Shown here one piece after another: positions 1 through 9,149 of a DNA stretch of 47,544 nucleotides. Position 1 is the first letter of the stretch; each line of letters starts with the position of its first letter. Position numbers and translations under genes: made by a program. The notes beneath the pieces were generated by a model, which worked only from the letters and a program-made list of their open reading frames with translations, had not been told where the DNA came from and ran no database searches. The DNA is from Candidatus Nutricula glyptotermitis (GTDB lineage: Bacteria > Actinomycetota > Actinomycetes > Actinomycetales > Bifidobacteriaceae), in contig JAISFQ010000149.1 of the NCBI GenBank assembly GCA_031263495.1, forward strand, positions 1 to 47,544, given 5' to 3'.

Positions 1-18
1 CATCGTGTAACATGTACA

Positions 19-76
19 TATAGGTCTCCTTTTTATAGTTTGTTACTTTCATTAACTATATTACAGGAGACCTATA
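19..76. repeat. Two-tier hairpin at window edge
   Basis: A perfect 12-bp inverted repeat (TATAGGTCTCCT at 19-30 against AGGAGACCTATA at 65-76) encloses a second 7-bp inverted repeat (TATAGTT at 34-40, AACTATA at 54-60) with a 13-nt loop. There is no T run after it, so it is not a classical Rho-independent terminator. It may end the transcript of a gene outside the window or be another of the hairpin repeats typical of this sequence. Confidence 0.6.
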
Positions 77-135
77 CTTTTATGCAATTCCTAAATCCCA
101 CAGAAATTGAAACGCTACCCACTGCCCTCTACCCC

Positions 136-164
136 TTGCATGCAAGATCGAAATGTGCTAAACT
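136..164 (+). promoter_or_regulatory. Promoter of tRNA-Ile
   Basis: TTGCAT (136-141) and TAAACT (159-164) are separated by 17 nt. The predicted start falls about 18 nt before the tRNA. Assigned by resemblance to the sigma-A consensus only. Confidence 0.5.
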
Positions 165-188
165 TATTAACGTTGCTTTTTGTAATGC

Positions 189-262
189 GGGTCTGTAGCT
201 CAGGTGGTTAGAGTGCTTCCCTGATAAGGAAGAGGTCGCAGGTTCAAGTCCTGCCAGACCCA
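189..262 (+). tRNA. tRNA-Ile (GAT anticodon)
   Basis: The 74-nt sequence folds into a cloverleaf. The acceptor stem pairs GGGTCTG (189-195) with CAGACCC (255-261), with A262 as discriminator. The anticodon stem CTTCC/GGAAG holds a CTGATAA loop, giving anticodon GAT, and the T-arm carries GGTTCAAGTCC. The 3' CCA is not encoded. The last 19 nt overlap the 3' end of the convergent cysteine desulfurase gene. Confidence 0.95.
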
Positions 263-1542
263 CGCGCTGTTCTTTGTGCAAAAAAGGCGCTGACTTGCTT
301 TACGGCATCCAGCAACTTGTCAATATCGTCGTGGTTATTGTAAATGCCAAGCGATGCGCGAGCGGAAACTGGTATACCAAAATGGCGGTGAATTGGTTGT
401 GCGCAATGATGTCCAACGCGAATTGCGATGCCTTTTGAGTCCAAAAACTGCCCAATTTCATGCGGATGAATATCATCTAGCGTAAACGACACTACACCAA
501 TTCTGTTTTGCTTTGCAGCAGTGCCTAAAATTCGTGCCTGAGCAATGTTTTTAAGCTCGAGTAGATGTTCTAATAAGTCATTTTCGTGCGACATTATGTA
601 CTCAAAACCGACAGAGTTTATGTAATCCACAGCAGCGATTGCACCAATTATAGCCTCAATGTTTGGCGTTCCTGCCTCAAAACGCTGCGGTGCTAGGCGA
701 AATGTCGCAGAATCAATACCTACATATTCAATGACGGATCCGCCAGTCTTGGTGGGCGGCATATCTTTCATAACCTCATGCTTTGCATACAACACGCCTA
801 ATCCAGTCGGACCATACAATTTGTGCAGTGAAAATGCAGCAAAATCAATGTCCAATTTCTTTACATTAAGTTTTATATGTGGCACAGATTGACAGGCATC
901 TAAAACGATAAACGCATTTTTCGCATGTTGTCGCGCATATTTTACAATAGTTTCTACATCGGTTATTGCGCCTGTAACATTTGAAACATGCGTTAGCGCA
1001 ACAATTTTGGCATCGTGCAACAATTTTAGCGAAACTGTATCTGTTTTTATTACGCCATCAGAGTCAACAGGTAATGCATAAAGTTTCGCACCAGTTTTCT
1101 TGCACAACTGTTGCCATGGAACGAGGTCTGCATGATGTTCCGCTTCTGTGACAATTATTTTCGACTCCGCATCCAATTTGAAACGAGCCAAATCTAAGTT
1201 CTCCGCTTCCCAACTGGAAGTTTCAAGTAACAAATTAGCGTTTAGAAAGGAATCTGCGATTAAGTTTAATGATTCGGTCGCACCACTAGTAAACACAATT
1301 TCAGTTGCATCCGCGTTTATGAAATCTGCTAATTTTGCCCGTGCTAACTCATAGTTTTCGGTTGCCAAACTCTCCAAATAATAAGTGCTGCGATTCACTG
1401 TCGAATAAGTCGCAGAATAAAACTCGCGCATAGCATCAATTACTGCATTAGGTTTTTGCGCCGTAGCAGCGGAATCTAAGTATATCAACTCCTGTCCATT
1501 ACCTAATGGAGCATCAAATATCGGAAAATCTTTTCTGTACAT
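244..1542 (-). CDS. sufS: SufS-type cysteine desulfurase
   Basis: A 432-residue PLP-dependent class V aminotransferase-fold enzyme that takes sulfur from cysteine and passes it on, mainly for Fe-S cluster assembly. The PLP lysine lies in SLHKLYGPTG (about K241), and the persulfide cysteine lies in RVGHHCAQP (about C380), the motif of the SufS group rather than IscS. The ATG at 1542 is chosen because MYRKDFPIFD matches the usual SufS beginning and AAGGC lies just upstream. The frame stays open 30 codons further, but that extension reads into repeat B. No sufBCD or sufU neighbours are visible. The C-terminal tail (ARGSGRT) is encoded by DNA that is also the 3' end of tRNA-Ile on the other strand. 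The molecular role is well supported; the physiological partner is unknown here. Confidence 0.9.
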   Translation of the reverse strand: MYRKDFPIFDAPLGNGQELIYLDSAATAQKPNAVIDAMREFYSATYSTVNRSTYYLESLATENYELARAKLADFINADATEIVFTSGATESLNLIADSFLNANLLLETSSWEAENLDLARFKLDAESKIIVTEAEHHADLVPWQQLCKKTGAKLYALPVDSDGVIKTDTVSLKLLHDAKIVALTHVSNVTGAITDVETIVKYARQHAKNAFIVLDACQSVPHIKLNVKKLDIDFAAFSLHKLYGPTGLGVLYAKHEVMKDMPPTKTGGSVIEYVGIDSATFRLAPQRFEAGTPNIEAIIGAIAAVDYINSVGFEYIMSHENDLLEHLLELKNIAQARILGTAAKQNRIGVVSFTLDDIHPHEIGQFLDSKGIAIRVGHHCAQPIHRHFGIPVSARASLGIYNNHDDIDKLLDAVKQVSAFFAQRTARGSGRT

Positions 1543-1616
1543 TTTTGCCTTTACACTAATAATTTTAGCACAAATCGAGTAGGAATTTTGAGTGGGAGTA
1601 CTTCTGAGTGGGAGTA

Positions 1617-1770
1617 CTTCTGAATTCCGCACAGCGGAGCCAACAGGCGAAGCGTGATGCGGAATCTTAATTAATGCGTGAGCGCAAGCGAACTCATGTA
1701 CTTTAAAGTACAGGAATCGGCATAACGCCGATACTATTATTAAGATTCCTGCCTTCGCAGGAATTCAGAG
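1617..1770. repeat. Repeat B, copy 1
   Basis: A composite palindromic repeat. It opens with CTGAATTCCGCA, pairs locally with TGATGCGGAATCTTAATTAA, has a middle hairpin GTGAGCGCAAGCGAACTC (1678-1695), and closes with TTAAGATTCCTGC/GCAGGAATTCAG. The same layout recurs at about nine loci in this window. It separates sufS from gltD and has no coding content. Reading frames that enter it begin MRNSEV because ATGCGGAATTCTGAGGT is translated. Confidence 0.85.
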
Positions 1771-1804
1771 AGAGGACGCACGGAATTCTGAGAGGGAGCG
1801 CATA

Positions 1805-3307
1805 TTAACCATTAACTAATCTCAGTGCCATATCATTCACCTCAACACTCCTACCAAGCGCAATTCTACCGCCCAAGTATTCATTAATCTCAGACGCCAT
1901 TGATCTGCCTTCTGCAATCGCCCACACGACCAGCGATTGACCGCGTGCAGCGTCACCACCTGCGAAAACGCCGTCGATGTTCGTCATAAAGTGCGTATCG
2001 CGTGCTAGTGCTCCCCTGTCGGTAAGCGCGACACCTAATTCGTCTGCGAGTTCTGTTGCTTTTGGCGATTTGAAGCCGACAGATATTAACGCGATGTCAA
2101 CTGGAATCTCACGCTTTGTGTTCGGAATCGGTGTTATTTTGCCATTTTCAAAGTTTACGCCCTCCAAAACGGCGGTTTTAATGTGCTTGCCGGTAGAATC
2201 AGGCAGGAACTTTGTTACAGTAGTGGACCATAAATATTCGCCGCCTTCTTGCATCGAGGTTGATGGGTTGTAAGTGGATGGGTAAATGGGCCATGGCTGA
2301 TTATATGGTCGCTGGGCTGGTGGTTTTGCGAGAACTTGGAGCGAAGTTACATGCGCTGCGCCTTGTCTGAGTGCAGTTCCTAAGCAATCTGACCCAGTGT
2401 CGCCACCCCCGATTATGAGCACGTTTTTGCCTTTTGCATTAAGCGTATCTGGAACTGTATTGCCTGCTTGTGCGCCGTAATTCGTAACCTTATTGGACGC
2501 TGTAAGATATTCTAGTGCAAAATGTATGCCTTCTAAATCGCGCCCTTTCATGGCTAAGTCGTTCGGAATGCCAGTGCCGATTGCGATTGCAAGCGCGTCA
2601 TAATTTGCGCGTAATTCCTGCCAACTGACATCTTTTCCTGCTTGTGTGCTAGTTACAAAATGCGTGCCTTCCTGCTCCATTTGCTGTATGCGGCGGTCAA
2701 TATAATGCTTTTCCAACTTGAAGTTTGGGACGCCGTAACGGAGTAATCCGCCAAGCGCATCAGACTTTTCGTAAACCGTAACATCGTGACCTGCGCGAGT
2801 TAATTGTTGCGCACACGCCAAGCCGGCAGGACCGGAGCCTATTACCGCGACTTTTTTATGCGTTTTGTCGCTATTCTCTACTGTTTTCGGACGCAAAAGT
2901 CCATGCTGAACTACATAATCTGCAATAAACGCCTCATCTTGCTTGATTGTGACTGCTGGATTATTTATGCCAAGCACGCAGGACGCTTCGCAAAGCGCGG
3001 GGCAAAGTTTGCCTGTGAACTCGGGAAAGTTGTTCGTAAGTTCGAGACGATTGAACGCCGATTCGTAATCGCCACGCCACAGAAAATCGTTAAACTCAGG
3101 GATTAAATTGTGCAGTGGGCAGGCTGCGTGACAAAACGCAATTCCGCAATCCATACATCTGCTAGATTGTTTCGTGATGATTCGCAGAGTTTCCGATTCT
3201 GGAATGTGCGCATGCGTGTCGTTAAAGTCTAAAATGCGCTCGCGGGCTGGGCGATCTTTCATAATTTCGCGCGACGTAACTTTCAAAAACCCTTTTGGAT
3301 CAGCCAT
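1805..3307 (-). CDS. gltD: Glutamate synthase [NADPH], small subunit
   Basis: A 500-residue beta subunit of the heterodimeric glutamate synthase. It carries electrons from NADPH through FAD and iron-sulfur clusters to the alpha subunit. The N-terminal ferredoxin-like part has Cys at 51, 54, 59, 63, 102, 106 and 110. The FAD Rossmann motif GSGPAGLA is at about 157-164, the NADPH motif GGGDTG at about 300-305, and a GGDAARG motif lies near residue 450. The ATG overlaps the gltB stop by 8 nt and has GGAGGG upstream, so translation is probably coupled. The length is normal for the family, and the gene is complete. Confidence 0.95.
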   Translation of the reverse strand: MADPKGFLKVTSREIMKDRPARERILDFNDTHAHIPESETLRIITKQSSRCMDCGIAFCHAACPLHNLIPEFNDFLWRGDYESAFNRLELTNNFPEFTGKLCPALCEASCVLGINNPAVTIKQDEAFIADYVVQHGLLRPKTVENSDKTHKKVAVIGSGPAGLACAQQLTRAGHDVTVYEKSDALGGLLRYGVPNFKLEKHYIDRRIQQMEQEGTHFVTSTQAGKDVSWQELRANYDALAIAIGTGIPNDLAMKGRDLEGIHFALEYLTASNKVTNYGAQAGNTVPDTLNAKGKNVLIIGGGDTGSDCLGTALRQGAAHVTSLQVLAKPPAQRPYNQPWPIYPSTYNPSTSMQEGGEYLWSTTVTKFLPDSTGKHIKTAVLEGVNFENGKITPIPNTKREIPVDIALISVGFKSPKATELADELGVALTDRGALARDTHFMTNIDGVFAGGDAARGQSLVVWAIAEGRSMASEINEYLGGRIALGRSVEVNDMALRLVNG

Positions 3308-6300
3308 GCAACCCTCCTAACAGTTCATTCCATTTCGTCGGATTTACCGCAAACTCTTTCTCAATATCGATGCCTTCTGCTTGCAGTTTGCCCAGTTCAC
3401 GCGACATATACGCATACTGTTTCGGCGTAATCTTAGTGATTCTCGTAAGCGCGTTTTGCCAATCAATAAGCAATGCTTTTGCGACCTTGGAATCGGTTTC
3501 GCTCACGTATTCCTTGATTAAACTTAGTATTTCTTGGCGTTCCCAGTCTGTAATCTCGGCAGAATCTAGCGTTAACATGTGGAAATTGCCTACTTTTAAC
3601 TCGTCGGGGTTCAGTTTTTTGATGTCTAAGTCCAAAATGTATGCATCGCCACCCAAGAAACCTGCGCATAAGTTTTTGCCAGTTTTACCTAGGATTAATA
3701 CCTTGCCACCTGCCATATATTCGAGCGCGTGGTCGCCTGTGCCTTCCGAGACGAACGTCGCGCCCGAGTTTCTGACCGCAAATCGCTCCCCTACCAGCCC
3801 ATTGAAAAATCCCTTACCGCCAGTTGCGCCAAAGCCTGTGACGTTGCCTGCGATTACGTTTTCGTCCGCAGGAATTGCCAAGTCAGTAGGCATTTTTACG
3901 ACTATTTTACCGCCCGACAACCCTTTCGCGGAGTAGTCGTTCGTGTCTCCTGTGAGCCTTAATGTGACGCCAGTGGGCAAGAATGCGCCGAAAGATTGCC
4001 CTGCTGAACCTACAAAATCGATGTCAATATCGCCGACTTTTTCGCCTTTCAACTTGCGCTTTGTGACACCAGAGCCAAGCATCGCGCCGACTGCCCTGTT
4101 TGTGTTGTTAATATCTAGTTTGAACTGCACATTTTCGCCGTATTTAAGTGCTTCGACTGACATTTTAATCAACTCGTAGTCGATCGACTTATCTATCGAA
4201 TGCTTTTGCTGTTTTGCGTGGTGACGTGCAGAATGTTCATGAACTGTCGCTGGTTTGTGAAGTAATGCAGTTAAATCGAGCGTGGACGCTTTCAGTTTTG
4301 ATAAATCGCCTATTGGAGAGTCGTTCGCGAACAAATCATCCCGCATTTGCAGGCATTCAGTATGCCCAACTGCTTCTTCTAGCGTTTTGAAACCGAGTTC
4401 TGCCAAAATCTCGCGCACTTCTTCCGCAATAAACGTAAAAAAGTTCACGACGCTTTCGACTGTGCCTTTATACTCCGCACGAAGCACTGGATCTTGCGTC
4501 GCTATGCCTGCTGGACAGGTGTTTTGATTACAAACGCGCATCAAAATGCAACCTTGCGCAATCAGTGCACTCGTCGCAAAACCAAACTCTTCCGCGCCCA
4601 AAAGTGCCGCAATTACGACGTCGCGCCCAGTCTTAATCTGCCCATCGCATTGCAAGATTACCCTGTCACGAAGGTCATTTGCGACCAAAGTCTGCTGTGT
4701 TTCCGCAAGCCCAATTTCCCAAGGCGTGCCTGTATGCTTAATCGACGACTTCGGAGCAGCGCCAGTTCCGCCATCGAAACCCGAAATCAAGATGACATCT
4801 GCGTGCGCCTTGCTAACTCCTGCCGCAATCACGCCAACACCTGCTAGCGACGCCAATTTGACGTGAATACGCGCACTTGGGTTAGCGGTTTTCAAGTCCA
4901 AAATGAGTTCTGCCAAATCTTCAATCGAATAGATATCGTGATGTGGCGGTGGGGAAATTAGCGCGACACCGGGAGTGGAGTTCCTGACTTTTGCGACCCA
5001 CGGATACACCTTTTCGCCTGGTAAATGCCCACCTTCGCCGGGTTTCGCGCCCTGTGCAATCTTTATTTGCAAGTCCGTCGCATTCACTAAGTATTCGCTT
5101 GTAACACCAAATCTTGCACTCGCGACCTGCTTAACGCGCGAATTTAGTTCCCCTGACGCCATTCTCTCGCTCGCTTCGCCACCTTCGCCCGAATTCGATC
5201 TCGCGCCCAACAAATTCATCGCTTTTGCCATCGTTTCGTGCGCTTCATTTGATATTGACCCGAACGACATCGCCCCAGTTCCGAACCGCTTTACAATCTC
5301 GCTAACTGGCTCCACATCGTCTGGTTTTATCGCGCTTCTAGCACTTTCGCCCTGTTCATTGGTGTTTTTTACATCTAAAAGTCCGCGAATCGTAAGTAAA
5401 CCGTCTTGTTGCTCATTCGTAATCTCGGCGTAACGTTTGTAAAGCGAATAATCATTACGTTGTACCGCTGTTTGCAGGTAAAATATGCTTTTCGGAGAGT
5501 TTATGTGTGGATCCGCGTTGTCCCTATACTTATACTCGCCGCCTGCTGGGAGCGTAGATATAGTTTTTTGTTGATTAACTACTACTGCGTCTGTGAGTTG
5601 CGCGTTGTAATATTCGTATGCCATTTTGTGACGCGCATAAGTTTCTACTGCGAGTTCCTGTAGGCCAATTCCGCCGATTTTGCTGGTCGTACCTGTAAAA
5701 TATTTATCAATTACTGCGTCCGAAATGCCGACTGCTTCGAAAATCTGTGCGCCGCGGTAGGACATAATAGTCGATATTCCCATTTTTGACATAATCTTCA
5801 AAACGCCAGTTCCGAATGCCTTAATCAGGTTTTGTTCTGCCAACTTTTGCCTGTCTACGAGTGGTTTTTGTGCGTTGTCGTCTGTGAACTTAATTATGCC
5901 TTCTTGAACGGCAGTTTGTGCGATATCGATTGCCATGTATGGGTTCACAGCAGCCGCGCCATAGCCGATGAGCAGGGAAATATGATGAACTTCGCGCGCA
6001 TCACCTGCTTCGACGCACATGGAAATCTGCGTGCGAGTTCCATGCCCCAATAAATGCTGATGAACTGCGCTTGTCAGTAAAAGTGATGGAATCGGCACAA
6101 GATTTTCGGCAGAATGCTTATCTGTCAAAATCAGGAAGTTTTTGCCCGCTTTAATGCCTTCGTCAACTTCCGTAAATATAGTGTTTAACCTGTTCTCGAG
6201 CGCATTTTCGCCCATTGTAACATCGTAAACGCCATTTATCGTCATGACACGAAAATCCTTAAAGTCGAGATGATATATTTTGCTCATTTCGTCGTTCGTT

Positions 6301-7967
6301 AGGACTGGAAATGGGACGTTCAATTTCATCGCGTGTTCGGGCAAATCGGCAAGTAAGTTCGGCTCAGGACCAATTTTGCTCGTAATGCTCGTCACAATTC
6401 TCTCGCGCAGATAATCAATCGGCGGATTCGTAACTTCTGCAAAATGTTGCTTGAAATAGTCGAACAGTAACCTGGGTTTGTCGGACAAAACAGCAAGTGG
6501 CGTGTCGATTCCCATAGATCCGATCGGCTCTGTTCCCGTTTCTGCCATCGGTTTTATCAGTAAGTTTACGTCTTCGTATGTGTAACCGAAAGTTCGAAGC
6601 AGCCGTTGCCATCTGTCGTTATCTATATTTTCCTGCTCATGCGCTTGTATTTCGCCAAACTCCACTGTTTTGCCAGTAAGCCATTCTCTGTATGGATGTT
6701 TCGCTGCAAGTTGCTTTTTTATCTCAGTATCGCCTACAATTCTGCCCTTTACAGTATCTACGACGAGCAATTTTCCTGGCTCCAACCTGCCTTTTTTGAC
6801 AATTTCCGCGTTATCAAACGGCAAAACACCAGTTTCCGACGCCAAAACGACTGTATCTTTCGTCTGCCAAAATCTGCCCGGTCTCAGCCCATTTCGATCA
6901 AGGCACGCGCCGACAATATCGCCGTCCGAAAAGGAAATCGACGCGGGTCCATCCCACGGCTCAATTAAGGACGAGTTGTATTCGTGAAATGCGCGGATAT
7001 CGTCGTCCAGTGAATCGTCGTTTTCGTAGGCTGGCGGAATCATCATCATGAGCGAATGTTCAATACTTCTGCCTGCTAGATGCAACAATTCCAGTGCTTC
7101 ATCAAAGGACGCAGAATCGCTTACGTCGGGCGTCAAAATCGGCTTTAAGCACTCAAAATCGCCGAATAAATCGGTCTCAAACTTGCTTTGCTTGGCGTTA
7201 AACCAGTTCCTGTTACCGCGAATCGTGTTAATCTCGCCGTTGTGCGCAATCATGCGGAATGGATGTGCGAGCGACCACTTCGGAAAGGTGTTCGTGGAAA
7301 AACGCGAGTGCACAAGCGCAATTTTCGCCTTGTATGCAGGGTTATTTAGGTCTTTGAAGAACTGAATCAGTTGATATGTCGTCAGCATGCCTTTCATGAC
7401 GATAGTTCTCGACGATAGCGACGAAAAATACACGCCTAACTGGTGTTCTGTAAGTTTACGTAGGCGAAACAGTTTGCGTTCTAGGTCAATGCCTTTAATG
7501 TAACTACCCGATTCGTTTTGCGCTGTGAGCACGACTTCTTTGAATGCAGGCATGGAGTTTAATGCGGTATCGCCAAGTCCGTTTGCGTTTATCGGCACAT
7601 CTCGCCATTTATGCACAGTAAAACCTTCGCTTTTTGCCAACTCATCGAACTGCTTTACCTGCTCATGCAGTGCATTAGTATTGTTTTCTAACATCGCAAC
7701 GCCGATCGCATATTCGCCTAGAGCAGGCAGTTTTACGTCAGGCGCGATAACTTTTCGCACGAATTCGTCAGGAATGTTGGTCATGATTCCTGCGCCATCG
7801 CCAGTATTTTCCTCCGCACCAACTGCACCGCGGTGGTTCAAGTTTTTGAGCACGAGCAGCGCATCCTCGACTGTCTTATGCGTGCTCACATTTTTCAGCG
7901 ACGCAACAAAACCGACACCACACGCATCTCTCTCATACGAGGGGTCATATAGCCCAAACTTTTCCAT
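3300..7967 (-). CDS. gltB: Glutamate synthase [NADPH], large subunit
   Basis: A 1555-residue alpha subunit that makes two glutamates from glutamine and 2-oxoglutarate. The class II glutamine amidotransferase domain should start at Cys16 (ACGVGF) after removal of a short propeptide. The central domain is followed by the FMN-binding synthase domain (RSNSGEGGEASERM) and the [3Fe-4S] cysteine pattern C-x5-C-x4-C in CILMRVCNQNTC, then the C-terminal GXGXG beta-helix. The start is ATG at 7967 with AAAGGT upstream. It is transcribed with gltD from a good promoter at 7990-8018. Together the two genes form the ammonia-assimilating GOGAT. Nothing in the sequence suggests damage. Confidence 0.97.
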   Translation of the reverse strand: MEKFGLYDPSYERDACGVGFVASLKNVSTHKTVEDALLVLKNLNHRGAVGAEENTGDGAGIMTNIPDEFVRKVIAPDVKLPALGEYAIGVAMLENNTNALHEQVKQFDELAKSEGFTVHKWRDVPINANGLGDTALNSMPAFKEVVLTAQNESGSYIKGIDLERKLFRLRKLTEHQLGVYFSSLSSRTIVMKGMLTTYQLIQFFKDLNNPAYKAKIALVHSRFSTNTFPKWSLAHPFRMIAHNGEINTIRGNRNWFNAKQSKFETDLFGDFECLKPILTPDVSDSASFDEALELLHLAGRSIEHSLMMMIPPAYENDDSLDDDIRAFHEYNSSLIEPWDGPASISFSDGDIVGACLDRNGLRPGRFWQTKDTVVLASETGVLPFDNAEIVKKGRLEPGKLLVVDTVKGRIVGDTEIKKQLAAKHPYREWLTGKTVEFGEIQAHEQENIDNDRWQRLLRTFGYTYEDVNLLIKPMAETGTEPIGSMGIDTPLAVLSDKPRLLFDYFKQHFAEVTNPPIDYLRERIVTSITSKIGPEPNLLADLPEHAMKLNVPFPVLTNDEMSKIYHLDFKDFRVMTINGVYDVTMGENALENRLNTIFTEVDEGIKAGKNFLILTDKHSAENLVPIPSLLLTSAVHQHLLGHGTRTQISMCVEAGDAREVHHISLLIGYGAAAVNPYMAIDIAQTAVQEGIIKFTDDNAQKPLVDRQKLAEQNLIKAFGTGVLKIMSKMGISTIMSYRGAQIFEAVGISDAVIDKYFTGTTSKIGGIGLQELAVETYARHKMAYEYYNAQLTDAVVVNQQKTISTLPAGGEYKYRDNADPHINSPKSIFYLQTAVQRNDYSLYKRYAEITNEQQDGLLTIRGLLDVKNTNEQGESARSAIKPDDVEPVSEIVKRFGTGAMSFGSISNEAHETMAKAMNLLGARSNSGEGGEASERMASGELNSRVKQVASARFGVTSEYLVNATDLQIKIAQGAKPGEGGHLPGEKVYPWVAKVRNSTPGVALISPPPHHDIYSIEDLAELILDLKTANPSARIHVKLASLAGVGVIAAGVSKAHADVILISGFDGGTGAAPKSSIKHTGTPWEIGLAETQQTLVANDLRDRVILQCDGQIKTGRDVVIAALLGAEEFGFATSALIAQGCILMRVCNQNTCPAGIATQDPVLRAEYKGTVESVVNFFTFIAEEVREILAELGFKTLEEAVGHTECLQMRDDLFANDSPIGDLSKLKASTLDLTALLHKPATVHEHSARHHAKQQKHSIDKSIDYELIKMSVEALKYGENVQFKLDINNTNRAVGAMLGSGVTKRKLKGEKVGDIDIDFVGSAGQSFGAFLPTGVTLRLTGDTNDYSAKGLSGGKIVVKMPTDLAIPADENVIAGNVTGFGATGGKGFFNGLVGERFAVRNSGATFVSEGTGDHALEYMAGGKVLILGKTGKNLCAGFLGGDAYILDLDIKKLNPDELKVGNFHMLTLDSAEITDWERQEILSLIKEYVSETDSKVAKALLIDWQNALTRITKITPKQYAYMSRELGKLQAEGIDIEKEFAVNPTKWNELLGGLHG

Positions 7968-7989
7968 AAATACCTTTTGCTAAGTTAAA

Positions 7990-8018
7990 AGTATACATTG
8001 GTTTTGAGGTGGATGCAA
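7990..8018 (-). promoter_or_regulatory. gltBD promoter
   Basis: On the minus strand TTGCAT (8018-8013) and TATACT (7995-7990) are 17 nt apart, close to the sigma-A consensus. The leader before the gltB ATG would be only about 15-20 nt. Confidence 0.65.
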
Positions 8019-8033
8019 ATATTAATTAGTAAT

Positions 8034-8208
8034 GAGTAAGGAGTAAGGAGTAATGAGTAAGGAGTAATGAGTAAGGAGTAATGAGTAAGGAGTAAGGAGT
8101 AATGAGTAAGGAGTAGTGAGTAAGGAGTAGTGAGTAAGGAGTAAGGAGTAAGGAGTAAGGAGTAGTGAGTAAGGAGTAAGGAGTAAGGAGTAATGAGTAA
8201 GGAGTAAT
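8034..8208. repeat. Heptanucleotide array, 25 units
   Basis: Exactly 25 tandem units of 7 bp (175 bp), each GAGTAAG, GAGTAAT or GAGTAGT, with no indels. The array lies directly upstream of the gltBD promoter. Because 7 is not a multiple of 3, the top strand has stops in all frames and the bottom strand is open in all frames. That explains the spurious LLITPYS-type reading frames seen at every copy. Confidence 0.95.
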
Positions 8209-8261
8209 GCGGTTAGTTAATAGTTAATAGTTAATAACGAATAAGTAATAGTTAATAATTG

Positions 8262-8626
8262 GGAATAGGAATTCATTTCATTCATGCTTTTATTGCTCGC
8301 ATCGCTCGCGGGAATCTGCATTCGCGTTGCGAATACTCTTATTGCGCTGCGTCAGCGTGCGCTACGCACCCGCTGACTTGCGCATTGCTTGGATTTTTCA
8401 TACTGAAAAATCCAAGCCTCTGCTGTAAAGTTACTTTTTGTTTAAGAGTTACTCTGCAGCAGAGTGGCTTGGCTTGGCTACGCCAAGCCAAGCCTTAGCG
8501 CAACTTTCAAAAGAACGAGCGAGTAGCGAAGTTGTTTTGGAAGTTGCGCGGGTAGGAGTGTGAGCGCAAGCGAACTCCGATTCATGCGTAGCGAGCAGTA
8601 CTCTTAATGCCACGCAGTACTTCTAT
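8262..8626. repeat. Repeat A, copy 1 (hairpin cluster)
   Basis: A non-coding stretch made of consecutive hairpins. They are GTCAGCG/CGCTGAC (8351-8377); GCTTGGATTTTTCA with its complement around a 3-nt loop (8387-8417, perfect 14 bp); CTCTGCTG/CAGCAGAG; GGCTTGGCTTGGC/GCCAAGCCAAGCC around TAC; GCGCAACTTTC/GAAGTTGCGC; and GTGAGCGCAAGCGAACTC (8560-8577). Other copies are at 19098-19660 (inverted) and 25690-26010. No transposase or open frame is present. Confidence 0.85.
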
Positions 8627-8815
8627 TCAGAATTTAGCACCGCGAAACGAAGTGTAGCGTGATGCGGAATCTTAGAATAAAGCATGAGCCGTTAGGCGAA
8701 CTCCGTTAATCGCATTGCTTCGCAATACTTTGTTTTAAGATTCCGCATCAAGTGCGGAATTCTGAGGTGGAGTAGTGCGGAATTCTGAGGTGGAGTAGTG
8801 CGGAATTCTGAGGTA
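8627..8815. repeat. Repeat B, copy 2, with tandem terminal units
   Basis: A degenerate left end (TTCAGAATTTAGCACCGCG) is followed by GATGCGGAATCTTAG, the hairpin ATGAGCCGTTAGGCGAACTC, ATTGCTTCGCAAT, and TTAAGATTCCGCATC. The right end GTGCGGAATTCTGAGG is repeated three times in tandem, about 23 bp apart. Confidence 0.8.
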
Positions 8816-8862
8816 AAACATGAGCAAACCAAGAAACAAAACCCAAACATCCAAAACCAACT

Positions 8863-9036
8863 CCCCCAACCTGACCAAAACGCCAGAGCGAATAATATAA
8901 CTTCAGAACAGATTAAAAATACATTATATTTACGAAGGGTCAAATGCTCAATCGCATTTTCCTCCCCCAAGGGTACAGGAGAAAATATAATGTATTTTTA
9001 ATCTGTTCTGAAAAAGTTGTGTTTTCAGCGAAGTAA
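8863..9036 (+). repeat. Long-stem element L
   Basis: A constant C-rich lead (CAACTCCCCCAACCTGACC) and GAGCGAATAATATAACTTC are followed by a perfect 30-bp inverted repeat (8902-8931 and 8983-9012). The loop holds the module-D hairpin (8937-8963) and a GGTACAGGAGAAAATA block. The element ends in GAAAAAGTTGTG and TTTTCAGCGAAGTA. An inverted homologue (element R, 13265-13610) lies on the other side of the surface-protein gene. It has the same flanks and GGTACAGGAGAAAATA block but unrelated arms. Confidence 0.85.
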
Positions 9037-9040
9037 CTTT

Positions 9041-9070
9041 TTGACATGGCACCCAAAACTGTGCTATAAT
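9041..9070 (+). promoter_or_regulatory. Promoter of surface-protein gene
   Basis: A perfect TTGACA (9041-9046) and a perfect TATAAT (9065-9070) are 18 nt apart. This gives a 5' leader of about 70 nt. It begins 5 nt after the end of element L. Confidence 0.75.
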
Positions 9071-9149
9071 TATTAACAGTATGTTTTGTTTAACAGATGA
9101 AATAGGGTGGTGCGTGTGAAAGTAATGGGTAAGTACAGGAGGATTACGT

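Noticed and set aside
1543-1632. Extended start of the cysteine desulfurase
   Set aside because: The extra 30 codons read through repeat B and start with the repeat-derived MRNSEV; the conserved start is at 1542.
2804-7983. Numerous plus-strand frames inside gltB and gltD
   Set aside because: They are shadows of strongly conserved minus-strand genes, without ribosome sites.
8034-8208. CRISPR array
   Set aside because: The units are 7 bp with no spacers, and no cas genes are present.
8863-9036. Retron-like msr-msd RNA
   Set aside because: Variable stems between constant flanks recall it, but no reverse transcriptase gene lies in the window and the a1/a2 layout is missing.
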